A stretch of DNA of 64,000 nucleotides, from NCBI RefSeq assembly GCF_910592395.1, contig NC_088317.1, positions 12,586,001-12,650,000 on the forward strand, read 5' to 3'. Positions 1 to 7,924 of the stretch are shown here, one piece after another. The stretch comes from Lineus longissimus. Taxonomy: Eukaryota; Nemertea; Pilidiophora; Heteronemertea; Lineidae. The notes beneath the pieces are model-generated. The model saw only the letters and a list, made by a program, of their open reading frames with translations. It was not told the origin of the DNA and did no database searches. How positions within the stretch are numbered: position 1 is the stretch's first letter; each line of letters starts with the position of its first letter. The translations under genes were made by a program, and so were the position numbers.

Positions 1-449
1 CATTAGTTTGAAGATTGACCGAGAAGCTAAACAAGTGTATGAATACAGAGATAAATTAGAGGAGGTATTATTTCAACTCAATGATTACCATCACAAAATT
101 AGCATATCAGTATTTGCTCAGTTTGATCGTCAGGGTGAAAGTGTAACACACCCCATACAGTCTCCAATGGAAAGCATAATTTCAAGGAACCAGGCAATTT
201 ATGCCATAACCAACCAGTTAAACTACATTAAGACACAGATTGAGGAAAGGTACTTTCAAGGTTCTGGACTTACTTTAAATAAAATAGAGTCTTGTAACAT
301 GACCATCTGTTCTTACAAGAGGTGTAAAGGTGGTCATTACACTAAATTACCATTTAAAACAAAAGCAGTAATAAATGTGGAATCAAATGACAATAAATGT
401 TTTCTCTGGTCTTTATTGGCCGCTAAATATCTGAAAGAAAATCCAGAGA

Positions 450-478
450 CGGACTTTGTCCTGAGAGCAGAGCTCGAG
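450..478 (+). repeat. Double-hairpin repeat, copy 1 (in polB frame)
   Basis: GGAC-TTT-GTCC (451-461), 3-nt spacer TGA, then GAGC-AGA-GCTC (465-475). Both 4-bp stems are perfect. Translated inside the polymerase N-terminal part as DFVLRAELES. Confidence 0.85.
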
Positions 479-512
479 AGTACATTAAATATTACTACCG
501 ATATGCTAGAAA

Positions 513-540
513 TGACTTCGTCACGAGAACAGAGTTCGAA
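513..540 (+). repeat. Double-hairpin repeat, copy 2 (stem-covarying, in polB frame)
   Basis: TGAC-TTC-GTCA, spacer CGA, GAAC-AGA-GTTC. Relative to copy 1 one base pair in each stem is changed on both sides (G:C to T:A, and G:C to A:T), so pairing is kept although the sequence has drifted. Confidence 0.75.
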
Positions 541-844
541 AACTACTGATATCAAAATCAAATCATTTCCTGTATGTATTCAAAAGGATATTCCTAAGAT
601 AGAGAGTGATAATAATCTCAAAATTAATGTGTTTAAATTGCAGAATGAATCGGCTAAGAGCACCTGTGAGGCAAAACTAGAACCTCTCTACCTGTCCAAG
701 AATTATGATGATGATGATGTCATCGATCTGTTGTATTTCAAGGACCATTTCATGTACATAAGAGACATCAATCTTTTCTTCAGGACACTAGCTCATAGAG
801 TGTATCTTTGCAGGAGATGCATGAATTACTTTTACAGGAAGTAA

Positions 845-1573
845 ACACTAGATAAACATAAAAAGAAATGTGGAGAACACGATTACTGTAAGATTACTTT
901 GCCTCCACCTAACAGTAAATGGTCACAAATTAAATTTGAAAAACACTCATTCAAAAATAGAGTTCCGTTTGTGATCTATGCTGATTTCGAAGCGATAAGC
1001 ACAACAGTCAATGATAACTCGAGCTCTGCTCTCAGGACAAAGTCCGACACAACTCAGAGCAGAGCTCGAGTCGGACTTCGTCCTCAGACAGATACCACTG
1101 TTACCACTAAAAAACTTTTTAAACAAAATGCATCAGCTGTTGGTGTTTATGTTCACTCAGACTACACACACCTTTACAGTAGCCAGTATGTGTCTCACAG
1201 GGGTGCTGATGTTGTAGATGTGTTCTGTAATTGGTTAATCAGGATGGAAGAACAATTCTCTAATTTATTGAACTGTAACTTTCCTCTAACAATGACAGAT
1301 GAAGACTGGCATAAATATCAATTAGAAACACATTGTTACTATTGTAATCAACCTTTGGGATATGACAAGGTCAAGGATCATGATCACTACTGTGGTAGAT
1401 ATCGAGGTGCTGCTCACAACTCGTGTAATTTGAATGAAAAGAAAGCTATGTTTGTTCCAGTGTTTTTTCACAATCTCAGTAATTACGATTCTCACTTATT
1501 TATTAAAGAATTAATGAATAAGCTATCAGGAATCACGGTGAGTTCATTGACCTCTACCTCAAAACTGATGTGA
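845..1573 (+). pseudogene. polB: Polinton DNA polymerase B, exonuclease region
   Basis: In frame with the preceding part. It contains the ExoI motif (VIYADFEAI, about 976-1002), a Cys/His cluster (CYYCNQPLGYDKVKDHDHYC, about 1336-1395) of the kind inserted in Polinton polymerases, and the ExoII-like HNLSNYDSHLF stretch near 1470-1502. The frame then runs out at 1571-1573. Sequence resembling ExoIII (DLYLKTDVILLADLF) begins near 1545 in another frame directly afterwards. Family polymerases have roughly 100-150 residues between these motifs, so an internal deletion plus frameshift is inferred at about 1530-1545. A rearranged pair of double-hairpin repeats occupies 1018-1088 in frame. Confidence 0.82.
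1018..1088. repeat. Double-hairpin repeat, copies 3 and 4 (in polB frame)
   Basis: Copy 3 is inverted (1019-1047: GAGC-TCT-GCTC then GGAC-AAA-GTCC). It is followed by a rearranged copy with hairpins GAGC-AGA-GCTC (1057-1067) and GGAC-TTC-GTCC (1073-1083). All four stems are perfect. Together they add about 24 residues just after the ExoI motif without closing the frame. Confidence 0.85.
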
Positions 1574-3183
1574 TCCTTTTAGCTGATTTATTTGAGAAAT
1601 TCAGGGATGTCAATTTGAACTACTTTCAGATAGATCCATGTCACTGTTACTCGGCACCAGGCCTAACCTGGCAAGCTGGTTTGAAGTACACAGGAATAAA
1701 CCTAGAACTACTGACTGATACCAACATCTTACTTACTTTTGAGAAAGCAATACGAGGTGGAATTTCGGGTGTTATGGGAACAAGACATGTCAAGGCAGAT
1801 GAACACCACAAACTACTCTACGTAGACGCAAATAATCTCTACGGCTGGTCCATGATGGAACCTCAACCCTATGGTAGTTTTGAAATGATAGATATTGATC
1901 CACTCGAGCTATGCTCTCAGGACAAAGCTCGACTTAACATGAATGTTATCAGTAAAGAGCAGATTATGGCAATTCCAAGTGATAGTGAAGTAGGCTACTT
2001 CTTAGAGGTTGATTTGGAGTATCCAGGAAATATTAAATTTAAGTCGAGGAACTTTCCATTCTGTCCCGAATCTCTCTTTATTGAAGATGATGAATTAAGT
2101 CCTTACCAGAGAGAGTTACTGGGTGATGATAAAAGATCAAATGTAGAGAAACTAATACTAACACAAAAGGATAAAACTAATTACATAGTGCATTACAGAA
2201 TGCTACAATTTTACCTCAAGCACGGAATGGTACTTAAGAGGGTTCATTCAGTGATAAGCTTTAAACAATCAAAGTGGTTAGCACCATACATTGATTTTAA
2301 CACTAAAAGACGTATGGATTCTAAGACTGATTTTGAGAAAGACTATTTTAAGCTCATGAATAATGCGTTCTACGGAAAGACTTGTGAGAATGTAAGGAAC
2401 AGGGTTGAAATTGAATTTGTATCGGACGGGGAGAGAGCCAGGAATGTAATGGCCAATCCCAGGTTTTCATCGATATGCGTATTTGACGAACATAATGCTG
2501 CTATTAGCATGAGGAAAACATCAATGAAATTCAACAAACCAATCTACATAGGAGCTTCAGTACTTGAATTGTCTAAATTATTAATGTATGAATTCTATTA
2601 TGAAGTTCTTCAACCGTACTTTGGTGAGAAAAATATTGAACTACTGTATCTAGATACAGATTCCTTTGTACTTAACATTAATACTGATGACTTAACTAAA
2701 GACTTAAAGGAGTTGAGACACTATTTTGATTTCAGTAATTATCCAAAAGATCATCCACTCTATGATACCAGTAAGAAGAAGGTACCAGGCTACTTTAAGG
2801 ATGAGCTAGGAGGAGTAGAGATGACTGAATTCATTGCCCTGAGAAGTAAGATGTACGCTTACAGGACCAAGACTATGTCTGGAGAGCAAGGCTCGACAAA
2901 AGATTACGATTCTAAGAAATTAAAGGGTATTGCCAAGAATGTAGTAAGGAGAAATATCTCATTTGATGACTATGTTGATTGTCTTGAAAAGAGTAGGTCA
3001 TTTTACCACAAGATGAGACACTTAAGATCAGATAAACACCAAATCTATTTGGAAGAAGTTGACAAAAAAAGCCTCAGTCCTTTTGATGACAAGAGGTTCA
3101 TACTTGAAGATGGAATAAGCACCTTACCATTTGGAATGTATTATGAAGGCTACATAGATTACAGCGATTCAAACTTCGCTTGA
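1570..3183 (+). pseudogene. polB: Polinton DNA polymerase B, palm/fingers domain
   Basis: Open for 537 codons. Polymerase motif A reads DANNLYGWSM (about 1828-1857), motif B KLMNNAFYGK (about 2350-2380) and motif C YLDTDSF (about 2647-2668), so the catalytic aspartates of a protein-primed family B polymerase are present. The nominal start is artificial, since homologous sequence starts upstream in this frame at about 1540. The end at 3181-3183 looks natural and is followed at once by clustered hairpin repeats. With the stop at 842, the deletion and the frameshift upstream, the polymerase as a whole cannot be functional, though this domain alone looks undamaged. Confidence 0.85.
1904..1932 (-). 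repeat. Double-hairpin repeat, copy 5 (in polB frame)
   Basis: Inverted orientation. Hairpin GAGC-TAT-GCTC is intact; the second, GGAC-AAA-GCTC, is no longer complementary. It lies in frame in the polymerase palm domain between motifs A and B. Confidence 0.75.
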
Positions 3184-3184
3184 G

Positions 3185-3288
3185 TCGAGCTTTGCTCTCT
3201 GGACTTTGTCCTAGTCGGACTTTGTCCTGAGAGCAGAGCTCGAGTTGCAAAATCATTATTCGGACTTTGTCCTGAGAGCATAGCTCGA
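3185..3288. repeat. Cluster of double-hairpin repeats, copies 6-8
   Basis: Directly after the polymerase stop: 3185-3212 (GAGC-TTT-GCTC, TCT, GGAC-TTT-GTCC), 3215-3243 (GGAC-TTT-GTCC, TGA, GAGC-AGA-GCTC) and 3260-3288 (GGAC-TTT-GTCC, TGA, GAGC-ATA-GCTC). Copies lie in both orientations, some nearly back to back. Confidence 0.85.
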
Positions 3289-3405
3289 TTAAACTAATGA
3301 ATAGGGTGGTGCTGATGGTAGTGTTACTTGGTGAAATTCACCCCTAACACCAAAGTAATGATAATAGTGATAGTGATTCACCACATTAGGATTAGGACTA
3401 TTTAG
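3289..3405. other. Intergenic spacer between convergent genes
   Basis: Between the polymerase 3' end and the minus-strand membrane-protein gene. It holds a small hairpin (GGTGAAATTCACC, about 3340-3352) and no gene. Confidence 0.5.
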
Positions 3406-3493
3406 TCGAACTTTGTTCTCGGGACCTTGTCCTAGTCCGACTTCGTCTTGAGAGCATAGCTCGAGTCGAACTTTGTTCTCTGGACGTAGTCCG
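3406..3493. repeat. Cluster of double-hairpin repeats, copies 9-11
   Basis: 3406-3433 (GAAC-TTT-GTTC, TCG, GGAC-CTT-GTCC), 3436-3464 (GAC-TTC-GTC, then GAGC-ATA-GCTC) and 3466-3493 (GAAC-TTT-GTTC, TCT, GGAC-GTA-GTCC). GAAC/GTTC stems replace GAGC/GCTC as matched pairs, and loops vary freely. The cluster ends 14 bp before the stop of the 3507-4166 gene. Confidence 0.82.
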
Positions 3494-3506
3494 GGTCCTG
3501 TTTTAT

Positions 3507-4166
3507 TTACTGAACTTTTAGTTTTTCTAGCATCTCTGTCTGTGCTAGTTTTTTTCCTTCTTCTAAAAAAGTCTTCTTTAAAGACTCTACATCAACAGCT
3601 GAACTTGCCTCCCTTTGTTTTTTCCTAATGGCATTTTTCATCGAAATGTATTTCTCCTTCTCCTTGAGAATCAAAGTAAACTCATCTGTAGATATGTGAG
3701 AATTGGTTAAGGCTTTACTAACCAAATCATTGATTGTGTTCAGTTTTGAAATTGCCAACATTCTGATATTCTCATGCTTTTCAATTTTCCTTAGAATATT
3801 CTTTTTCTCCCAGCCTAAGGCTGATGAAATAATGGCACTACCTATTGTTACGCCACCCAAAGCTAAGCCTATCGGTGCCGTGATGACACCAGCTAGAGCG
3901 GAAACACCAACATAGCCAGCTGCAACGCTGGCAAAATTAAGGAAATGGCTAATGCCAGTAATTACGCTAAATGCTTTTTTGTACTTTGAAAATATCTTTC
4001 TTCTAAATTCAATCTCGCTTTCTAAGAAACTCTTAACATCACATATTTGTTGTAGTCTGAAAGCCTGAGGGTTACTTTCTGTATGCTTTTCAGACCTTTC
4101 ATAGTTTAAATGACTTTCAGAGTTTAAATTACTTAAATCTGGATAAACCTTGTTGTCTCCATCCAT
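3507..4166 (-). CDS. Polinton membrane-associated protein, function unknown
   Basis: 219 residues. The N-terminal third is polar. A charged stretch EIEFRRKIFSKYKKAF leads into a long hydrophobic, Gly/Ala-rich region (about residues 65-120, including VAAGYVGVSALAGVITAPIG), followed by a charged, probably helical C-terminal half. Proteins with this pattern (basic helix, then double hydrophobic segment) are common in Polintons and adintoviruses. They have been compared with membrane-active virion proteins, but no function is established. The start ATG lies in the shared TAATTAAATG context, 4 bp from the stop of the next minus-strand gene. Confidence 0.6.
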   Translation of the reverse strand: MDGDNKVYPDLSNLNSESHLNYERSEKHTESNPQAFRLQQICDVKSFLESEIEFRRKIFSKYKKAFSVITGISHFLNFASVAAGYVGVSALAGVITAPIGLALGGVTIGSAIISSALGWEKKNILRKIEKHENIRMLAISKLNTINDLVSKALTNSHISTDEFTLILKEKEKYISMKNAIRKKQREASSAVDVESLKKTFLEEGKKLAQTEMLEKLKVQ

Positions 4167-4170
4167 TTAA

Positions 4171-4422
4171 TTAGTGGGAAAAACTAGAATCAGTTGTTCT
4201 GTCATTTCTAGTGTTTAGTGTTGATCTTGCAGACACTACAGGTTTTTGTTGTACATTAAATTTTAAAGGTTTTTCTGACCCAACAGGCCCAGCAGGTTTT
4301 AAAGGTTTTTCGGGACCAGGCTCCAACTTTGACTCTACTTCTGCCTCTAATTCTCTATGAAATCGTTCTAATCTTTCTTTCCAATTACGTGGTCGTTTTG
4401 TGTAACCCCAAGTTCTATTCAT
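4171..4422 (-). CDS. Small basic/proline-rich Polinton protein, unknown
   Basis: 83 residues: basic N-terminus (RTWGYTKRPRNWKERLERF), acidic helix, Pro/Lys-rich middle (EPGPEKPLKPAGPVG) and a Ser/Thr-rich tail. No domain recognised. The start is in the TTAATTAAATG context shared by neighbouring genes, and spacing to both neighbours is under 20 bp, which supports it as a real gene despite its size. Confidence 0.5.
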   Translation of the reverse strand: MNRTWGYTKRPRNWKERLERFHRELEAEVESKLEPGPEKPLKPAGPVGSEKPLKFNVQQKPVVSARSTLNTRNDRTTDSSFSH

Positions 4423-4441
4423 TTAATTAAGTAAAATAAAA

Positions 4442-5614
4442 TCAATTCACTGCAAAGAGTAAATTTCTTTCAAGTCTATTATTCAACTTAATCATCTCGT
4501 TTATGATTTCTGTCTGACTACATATGTTAATGTTCTGGTTCATTCTCATGTTATTATTTAAATTCGATAATCTATCAAGCAGAATCATATTTTCATCACG
4601 AAGATAATCCCCGAAATGCTGTGATATCACTATTTTCCAATCTGGTATTACATCCTGATCTCGAAAGACAAACCAGTTTTCACTTCTCATTTTTACCATG
4701 AAATCCATTGACCTATCCAATTGATCCTTAAATAGTGTGTAGTCTACTTTAGCACTCTTCTGTCTGTTTTCTGTCTTTTCAATTGGTCTCATGTTAAACC
4801 AAGCAAAGCACAGTTCAGGTTTATCTTTGAATTCCTTGATTGGTAAGACATGATCCAACTCTTCTTCTACTATTCGAACTCTGTTCTCGGGACTTTGTCC
4901 TATTGGAGATAGACTCCTCTGGTACTCTAACCACTGTGAGAAGAAACTGTCTGTACATCCTAGATTGAATGATGAATTACCGGTCGGACTTCGTCCTGAG
5001 AGCAGAGCTCGATTACACTCTCCCTTAGAAATGCGGTTTAGACCAACTCTAATTTTGTGTCTGTCTCTATAACCATTTTGGTCAAGGTAATCATTTTTGT
5101 AATATGAATTAAAACATGATCTGCAGTTACCTCTATTTCCGTTTTTACCAAATTCACCATCACTTAGTAATTTAATTTCATAACATTTATTACATCCCTT
5201 GATTTTACTTGAACCACATTCTTTACAGTAATCAAGTAGTTTATTACGCCTGTTCTTTTCAAAATTAATTTCAGGTTTCTTTTCACAGCACTTAACACAA
5301 TAAATTGTAGGTTGATTTTCCATGTTTTGATTCATCATATTATTCTGATTTATCATATTTTGATTTTCCATGTTTTGATTTTCCATGTTTTGATTTAACA
5401 TAATCTGATTTAAGATAAACTGATTTATCATATTTTGATTTAACATAATCTGATTTATCAGATTTTGATTTAACATATTATTTTGATGCAAATAATACAA
5501 AAACTTCTGAATATTCTGATTCATCATATTATCATGATTCATCATATTATTCTGATTCATCATACCATTTTGATTCATCATACCATTTTGATTATCAAAT
5601 ATTGCTCCATCCAT
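4442..5614 (-). CDS. HNH-type nuclease-like protein with Asn/Met/Gln repeat N-terminus
   Basis: 390 residues. Residues 8-100 are a low-complexity run of NQNM-type repeats. Residues 106-167 hold four CxxC or CxxxC pairs (CVKC, CKEC, CNKC, CRSC), as in zinc-ribbon HNH proteins. An HNH-like core follows: DHVLPI (His 255), Asn 274, Asn 283 and Lys 286. A homing-type or virion-associated endonuclease is the likely role, though not proven. Two double-hairpin repeats sit in frame between the zinc cluster and the HNH core (residues about 200-212 and 238-249). This start lacks the TAAATG motif and reads AAAGAAATGG. Confidence 0.62.
   Translation of the reverse strand: MDGAIFDNQNGMMNQNGMMNQNNMMNHDNMMNQNIQKFLYYLHQNNMLNQNLINQIMLNQNMINQFILNQIMLNQNMENQNMENQNMINQNNMMNQNMENQPTIYCVKCCEKKPEINFEKNRRNKLLDYCKECGSSKIKGCNKCYEIKLLSDGEFGKNGNRGNCRSCFNSYYKNDYLDQNGYRDRHKIRVGLNRISKGECNRALLSGRSPTGNSSFNLGCTDSFFSQWLEYQRSLSPIGQSPENRVRIVEEELDHVLPIKEFKDKPELCFAWFNMRPIEKTENRQKSAKVDYTLFKDQLDRSMDFMVKMRSENWFVFRDQDVIPDWKIVISQHFGDYLRDENMILLDRLSNLNNNMRMNQNINICSQTEIINEMIKLNNRLERNLLFAVN
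4874..4901 (-). repeat. Double-hairpin repeat, copy 12 (in HNH gene)
   Basis: GAAC-TCT-GTTC, spacer TCG, GGAC-TTT-GTCC. Both stems perfect. Translated in frame just before the HNH core. Confidence 0.8.
4984..5012 (+). repeat. Double-hairpin repeat, copy 13 (in HNH gene)
   Basis: GGAC-TTC-GTCC, spacer TGA, GAGC-AGA-GCTC. Both stems perfect. Translated as part of ALLSGRSPT on the minus strand. Confidence 0.85.
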
Positions 5615-5659
5615 TTCTTTCTTTATTTAGTAGGACACTTTTTTTTTAAATTACGTTTT

Positions 5660-5687
5660 TCGAACTTGTTCTTGTGACTTAAGTCAC
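5660..5687 (-). repeat. Double-hairpin repeat, copy 14 (divergent, intergenic)
   Basis: GAAC-TT-GTTC, spacer TTG, then TGAC-TTAA-GTCA. The sequence is divergent but both hairpins are kept. It lies between the HNH gene start and the integrase gene end. Confidence 0.6.
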
Positions 5688-5702
5688 TTTAGAGACTTTA
5701 TT

Positions 5703-5812
5703 TCATTTCAATGATTTGATATCAGAAACTGGTAACCATTCATTGAACTTATCACTGTAACCCTTCCACTTCACTAATCCGTATTTCTTGCCTTTACTGG
5801 TCTTGTACCTGG
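5703..5812 (-). pseudogene. Chromodomain-like tail of the Polinton integrase, out of frame
   Basis: A second minus-strand frame overlaps the end of the integrase frame and continues to a stop at 5703-5705. It encodes a chromodomain-like stretch (VKWKGYSDKFNEWLPVSDI). Polinton integrases usually end in a chromodomain, so a single-base frameshift near 5795-5812 has separated this tail from the catalytic part. Confidence 0.65.
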
Positions 5813-6822
5813 ATTTTCTCGATCTTGTACTCTAGCTGGTCAGGATTAGGAACATAGCTCAATTCCTCTTCATAGAAATATCCTTGAATTTCTTCTTTGT
5901 GGTAATCCTCAAGCTGGTAGACGATAGGGTGAGTAAAGATGATCTGTTTGATTTGGAACACCTCCTCAGTGTAGTTGGGCATGTAACCTTTACCGAAAAT
6001 GGACTTGTACTTTGAAATTCTTACACTGTCACCTACTTTGTACTTTGGATCACCAAATGTCTCTTTGAGGTGAAGACCGTAAAGATTGTACCACACTGTT
6101 CCTTCGTTTTCCATCTTTCTGGCGTATACAGGTTTCATACCTATTGATGAGTGAAATGTGTTATTGTAGCCGCTGACCAGGTCATCCAGAACGTCAATCC
6201 ACTTGTCAGTCTCCTTAGCGGTGAAATAACGCCACATTTTTTCTTTAAGGGTTCTATTGAATCTCTCTACTACTGCTGCCTTCTTATCAGATTTTGTGGA
6301 GAACCATTCTATGTCATTTTCTGTTAAGAGTTCCTTGAAGTGTTTGTTGTAAAATTCTTTACCGTCATCAAACTGGATTTTCGTTGGTTTTGCTTCCTCA
6401 AATATCACTTTAAATGCATCTCTGATTTCTTCTCCCCTCTTACTCTTAACTGCTAGAGCCCAAGAAAAACGACTAAATAGATCTATGACTGTTAAAATGA
6501 ATCTGAAACCCTTATTCTGTTTCTCAAATTTTTGCATGTCCACCAGATCTGCTTGCCATTGTTGATCGATGTACGATACCATTGTCTTCCTGAAGGTGAA
6601 TTTCTTAATGGCCGGTTTGTGTAGTTGGTGAGTTGGTAGTGTTTCTAGAAATTCTTTCACTTCTTTTTGTTTAATAAGTTTTCCTGAGCTCTTCTCTCGT
6701 GACGAAGTCATATCTTCCTTGACCTGTTTCCAGATTTTACTCAAAGAACTGTAAGCCACGGGACTCTCGGGGTTGTAGTACAAATCCCTTAGATACTGCT
6801 GTGTGTCATCCTTTACATCCAT
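5794..6822 (-). CDS. Polinton retroviral-type integrase (DDE), chromodomain tail lost by frameshift
   Basis: 342 residues. The DDE core shows Asp 92 (QADLVDM), Asp 152 (QFDDGKEF) and Glu 186 (VVERFNRTLK), as in rve-type integrases that insert Polintons with a 6-bp target duplication. An SH3-like C-terminal region follows (KYKVGDSVRISKY). The chromodomain expected at the C-terminus lies in another frame at 5703-5812. A damaged double-hairpin repeat (6686-6710) is translated near residues 38-46. The start codon is 4 bp from the divergent ATPase start, the two sharing one palindrome. Confidence 0.9.
   Translation of the reverse strand: MDVKDDTQQYLRDLYYNPESPVAYSSLSKIWKQVKEDMTSSREKSSGKLIKQKEVKEFLETLPTHQLHKPAIKKFTFRKTMVSYIDQQWQADLVDMQKFEKQNKGFRFILTVIDLFSRFSWALAVKSKRGEEIRDAFKVIFEEAKPTKIQFDDGKEFYNKHFKELLTENDIEWFSTKSDKKAAVVERFNRTLKEKMWRYFTAKETDKWIDVLDDLVSGYNNTFHSSIGMKPVYARKMENEGTVWYNLYGLHLKETFGDPKYKVGDSVRISKYKSIFGKGYMPNYTEEVFQIKQIIFTHPIVYQLEDYHKEEIQGYFYEEELSYVPNPDQLEYKIEKIQVQDQ
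6686..6710 (-). repeat. Double-hairpin repeat, copy 15 (in integrase gene)
   Basis: The second hairpin, TGAC-GAA-GTCA, is intact; the first (GAGC-TCT-TCTC) has lost pairing. It is the closest relative of copy 2. Translated as TSSREKSS. Confidence 0.6.
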
Positions 6823-6829
6823 TTAAATG
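6820..6829. promoter_or_regulatory. Shared palindromic start region of integrase and ATPase (CATTTAAATG)
   Basis: A perfect 10-bp palindrome contains both divergent start codons (CAT 6820-6822 and ATG 6827-6829). The TAAATG motif recurs at the minus-strand starts 4166, 4422, 7902, 8692 and 8986, mostly as AATTAAATG; 5614 and 10321 lack it. This is reminiscent of the TAAATG late-promoter initiator of poxviruses. Function here is inferred. Confidence 0.5.
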
Positions 6830-7447
6830 AGTGAAGTATTTATTTACGAGCCACACAATATGTTAATTTCTGGTGTTACCAATTGTGGTAAGACATATTC
6901 TGCCCTTGACCTCTTAGAAAAGGAGTATCGGCACAAGTTCCAGAACATAGTCATTTTCTGTCCAACATATTTCAACAATAAGACATATGAAAGGAAATGG
7001 ATTTACCAAGACAAGAACGTCTACATAGTTAATCCCGAAGCTGTGGCCAGTAATTTGGACCTTGTGCTTCAGTTTGCTACTCTGACCTTTGCTGGTTCTA
7101 ACACATTATTCCTCATTAATGACTGTGCTAATTTGAGAGACACAAAAAAGAAGGTGTCCGAGTTATGTAATCTTGCCTTTTCCGGCAGGCACTACAATCT
7201 CACTGTTTGGTTACTAGTTCAGAAGTACAATTCAGTTGTTAAGGACTACAGAGAGAACATAAGAATTTTAGTCCTGTTCTTTAATAAGGATGAATCAGCC
7301 ATGAAAGATGCCTTAGAAGAAAACAGTGTTATTCCTAAGGAGAAAAGACAGTACTACATAGAAGAACTTAAGATGAAAAAAGGATCAAAACTGATCATTA
7401 GACTACAACATCCATTTGGATTTACTCTTTCCCATCAAAAATCTTAG
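6827..7447 (+). CDS. Polinton genome-packaging ATPase (FtsK/HerA type)
   Basis: 206 residues, typical for the Polinton A32-like ATPase that pumps DNA into capsids. Walker A is GVTNCGKT (residues 16-23). The Walker B region reads LFLINDCANL (about residue 93 onward), with Asn-Asp in place of the usual acidic pair. A sensor-like NKDESAMKDALEE stretch lies near residue 150-165. The frame is undamaged. It is the only plus-strand gene among the virion genes, starting 4 bp from the divergent integrase and overlapping the convergent gene at 7444 by 4 bp. Confidence 0.88.
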   Translation: MSEVFIYEPHNMLISGVTNCGKTYSALDLLEKEYRHKFQNIVIFCPTYFNNKTYERKWIYQDKNVYIVNPEAVASNLDLVLQFATLTFAGSNTLFLINDCANLRDTKKKVSELCNLAFSGRHYNLTVWLLVQKYNSVVKDYRENIRILVLFFNKDESAMKDALEENSVIPKEKRQYYIEELKMKKGSKLIIRLQHPFGFTLSHQKS

Positions 7448-7902
7448 TCCCGCTTCTCATCAATGGTCTTAGTCTTTCTAACCCTAGTAAAATAATAAAT
7501 TAATAATCCTAAACCACTAAGTCCTAGGATAATCCATAGGTACTCGTATTTCTTCATTTCATCACTAGGTTGGTAGTAATCACTTAATTGTGGTCGCTGA
7601 GGTAGTACAATAGTTCTTTCTGGATGTAAATGATTGTAAACAGTAAGTGCTGAATCAGTATTGTTAAAATCAATAGAAGCGTCTCTTTCTCTCTTTAATT
7701 CAAGATTAACAAAGTCAATAGTACTCTTTCTATGCTCCTCCCATTCTGTGGAGGCCTTCTGTAATTGCTCCTGAGCCAAATCATGTCTTTTCACTTCAGT
7801 CTCATAGCCATTCTTGTCTAGTTTTTTAAAAAGGTAACCGGATCCAGTGAATGCTAATCCATTGATTATTGCAGATCCAAATAACATACCAATGCCAGCC
7901 AT
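7444..7902 (-). CDS. Polinton two-membrane-segment protein, unknown
   Basis: 152 residues. A Gly-rich hydrophobic N-terminus (MAGIGMLFGSAIINGLAF) is followed by a charged coiled-coil-like middle (EEHRKSTIDFVNLELKRERD), a LSDYYQPSDEMKKYEY linker and a C-terminal membrane segment (YLWIILGLSGLGLLIYYF). This layout recurs beside capsid genes in Polintons. A virion or membrane role is likely but unproven. The 3' end overlaps the ATPase 3' end by 4 bp. The start is in AATTAAATG context, about 20 bp from the next gene. Confidence 0.6.
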   Translation of the reverse strand: MAGIGMLFGSAIINGLAFTGSGYLFKKLDKNGYETEVKRHDLAQEQLQKASTEWEEHRKSTIDFVNLELKRERDASIDFNNTDSALTVYNHLHPERTIVLPQRPQLSDYYQPSDEMKKYEYLWIILGLSGLGLLIYYFTRVRKTKTIDEKRD

Positions 7903-7924
7903 TTAATTTCAACGAATTTTAATT

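Larger units (their letters stand above)
1..844 (+). pseudogene. polB: Polinton DNA polymerase B, N-terminal part (5' open, ends at premature stop)
   Basis: The frame is open to the left window edge and ends at TAA 842-844. This is the poorly conserved N-terminal region of a protein-primed family B polymerase of the Polinton type. It finishes in a zinc-finger-like CRRC stretch. The same frame continues after the stop with a histidine and cysteine placed as expected for the second half of that finger (about 854-870), and then runs into the exonuclease domain, so the stop splits one former gene. Two copies of the double-hairpin repeat (450-478, 513-540) are translated within it. The real start codon is not in the window. 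Confidence 0.8.

Noticed and set aside
450-3493. Hairpin repeats as a CRISPR-like array
   Set aside because: Spacing is irregular, orientation alternates, copies lie inside genes, and there are no uniform spacers; the host is eukaryotic.
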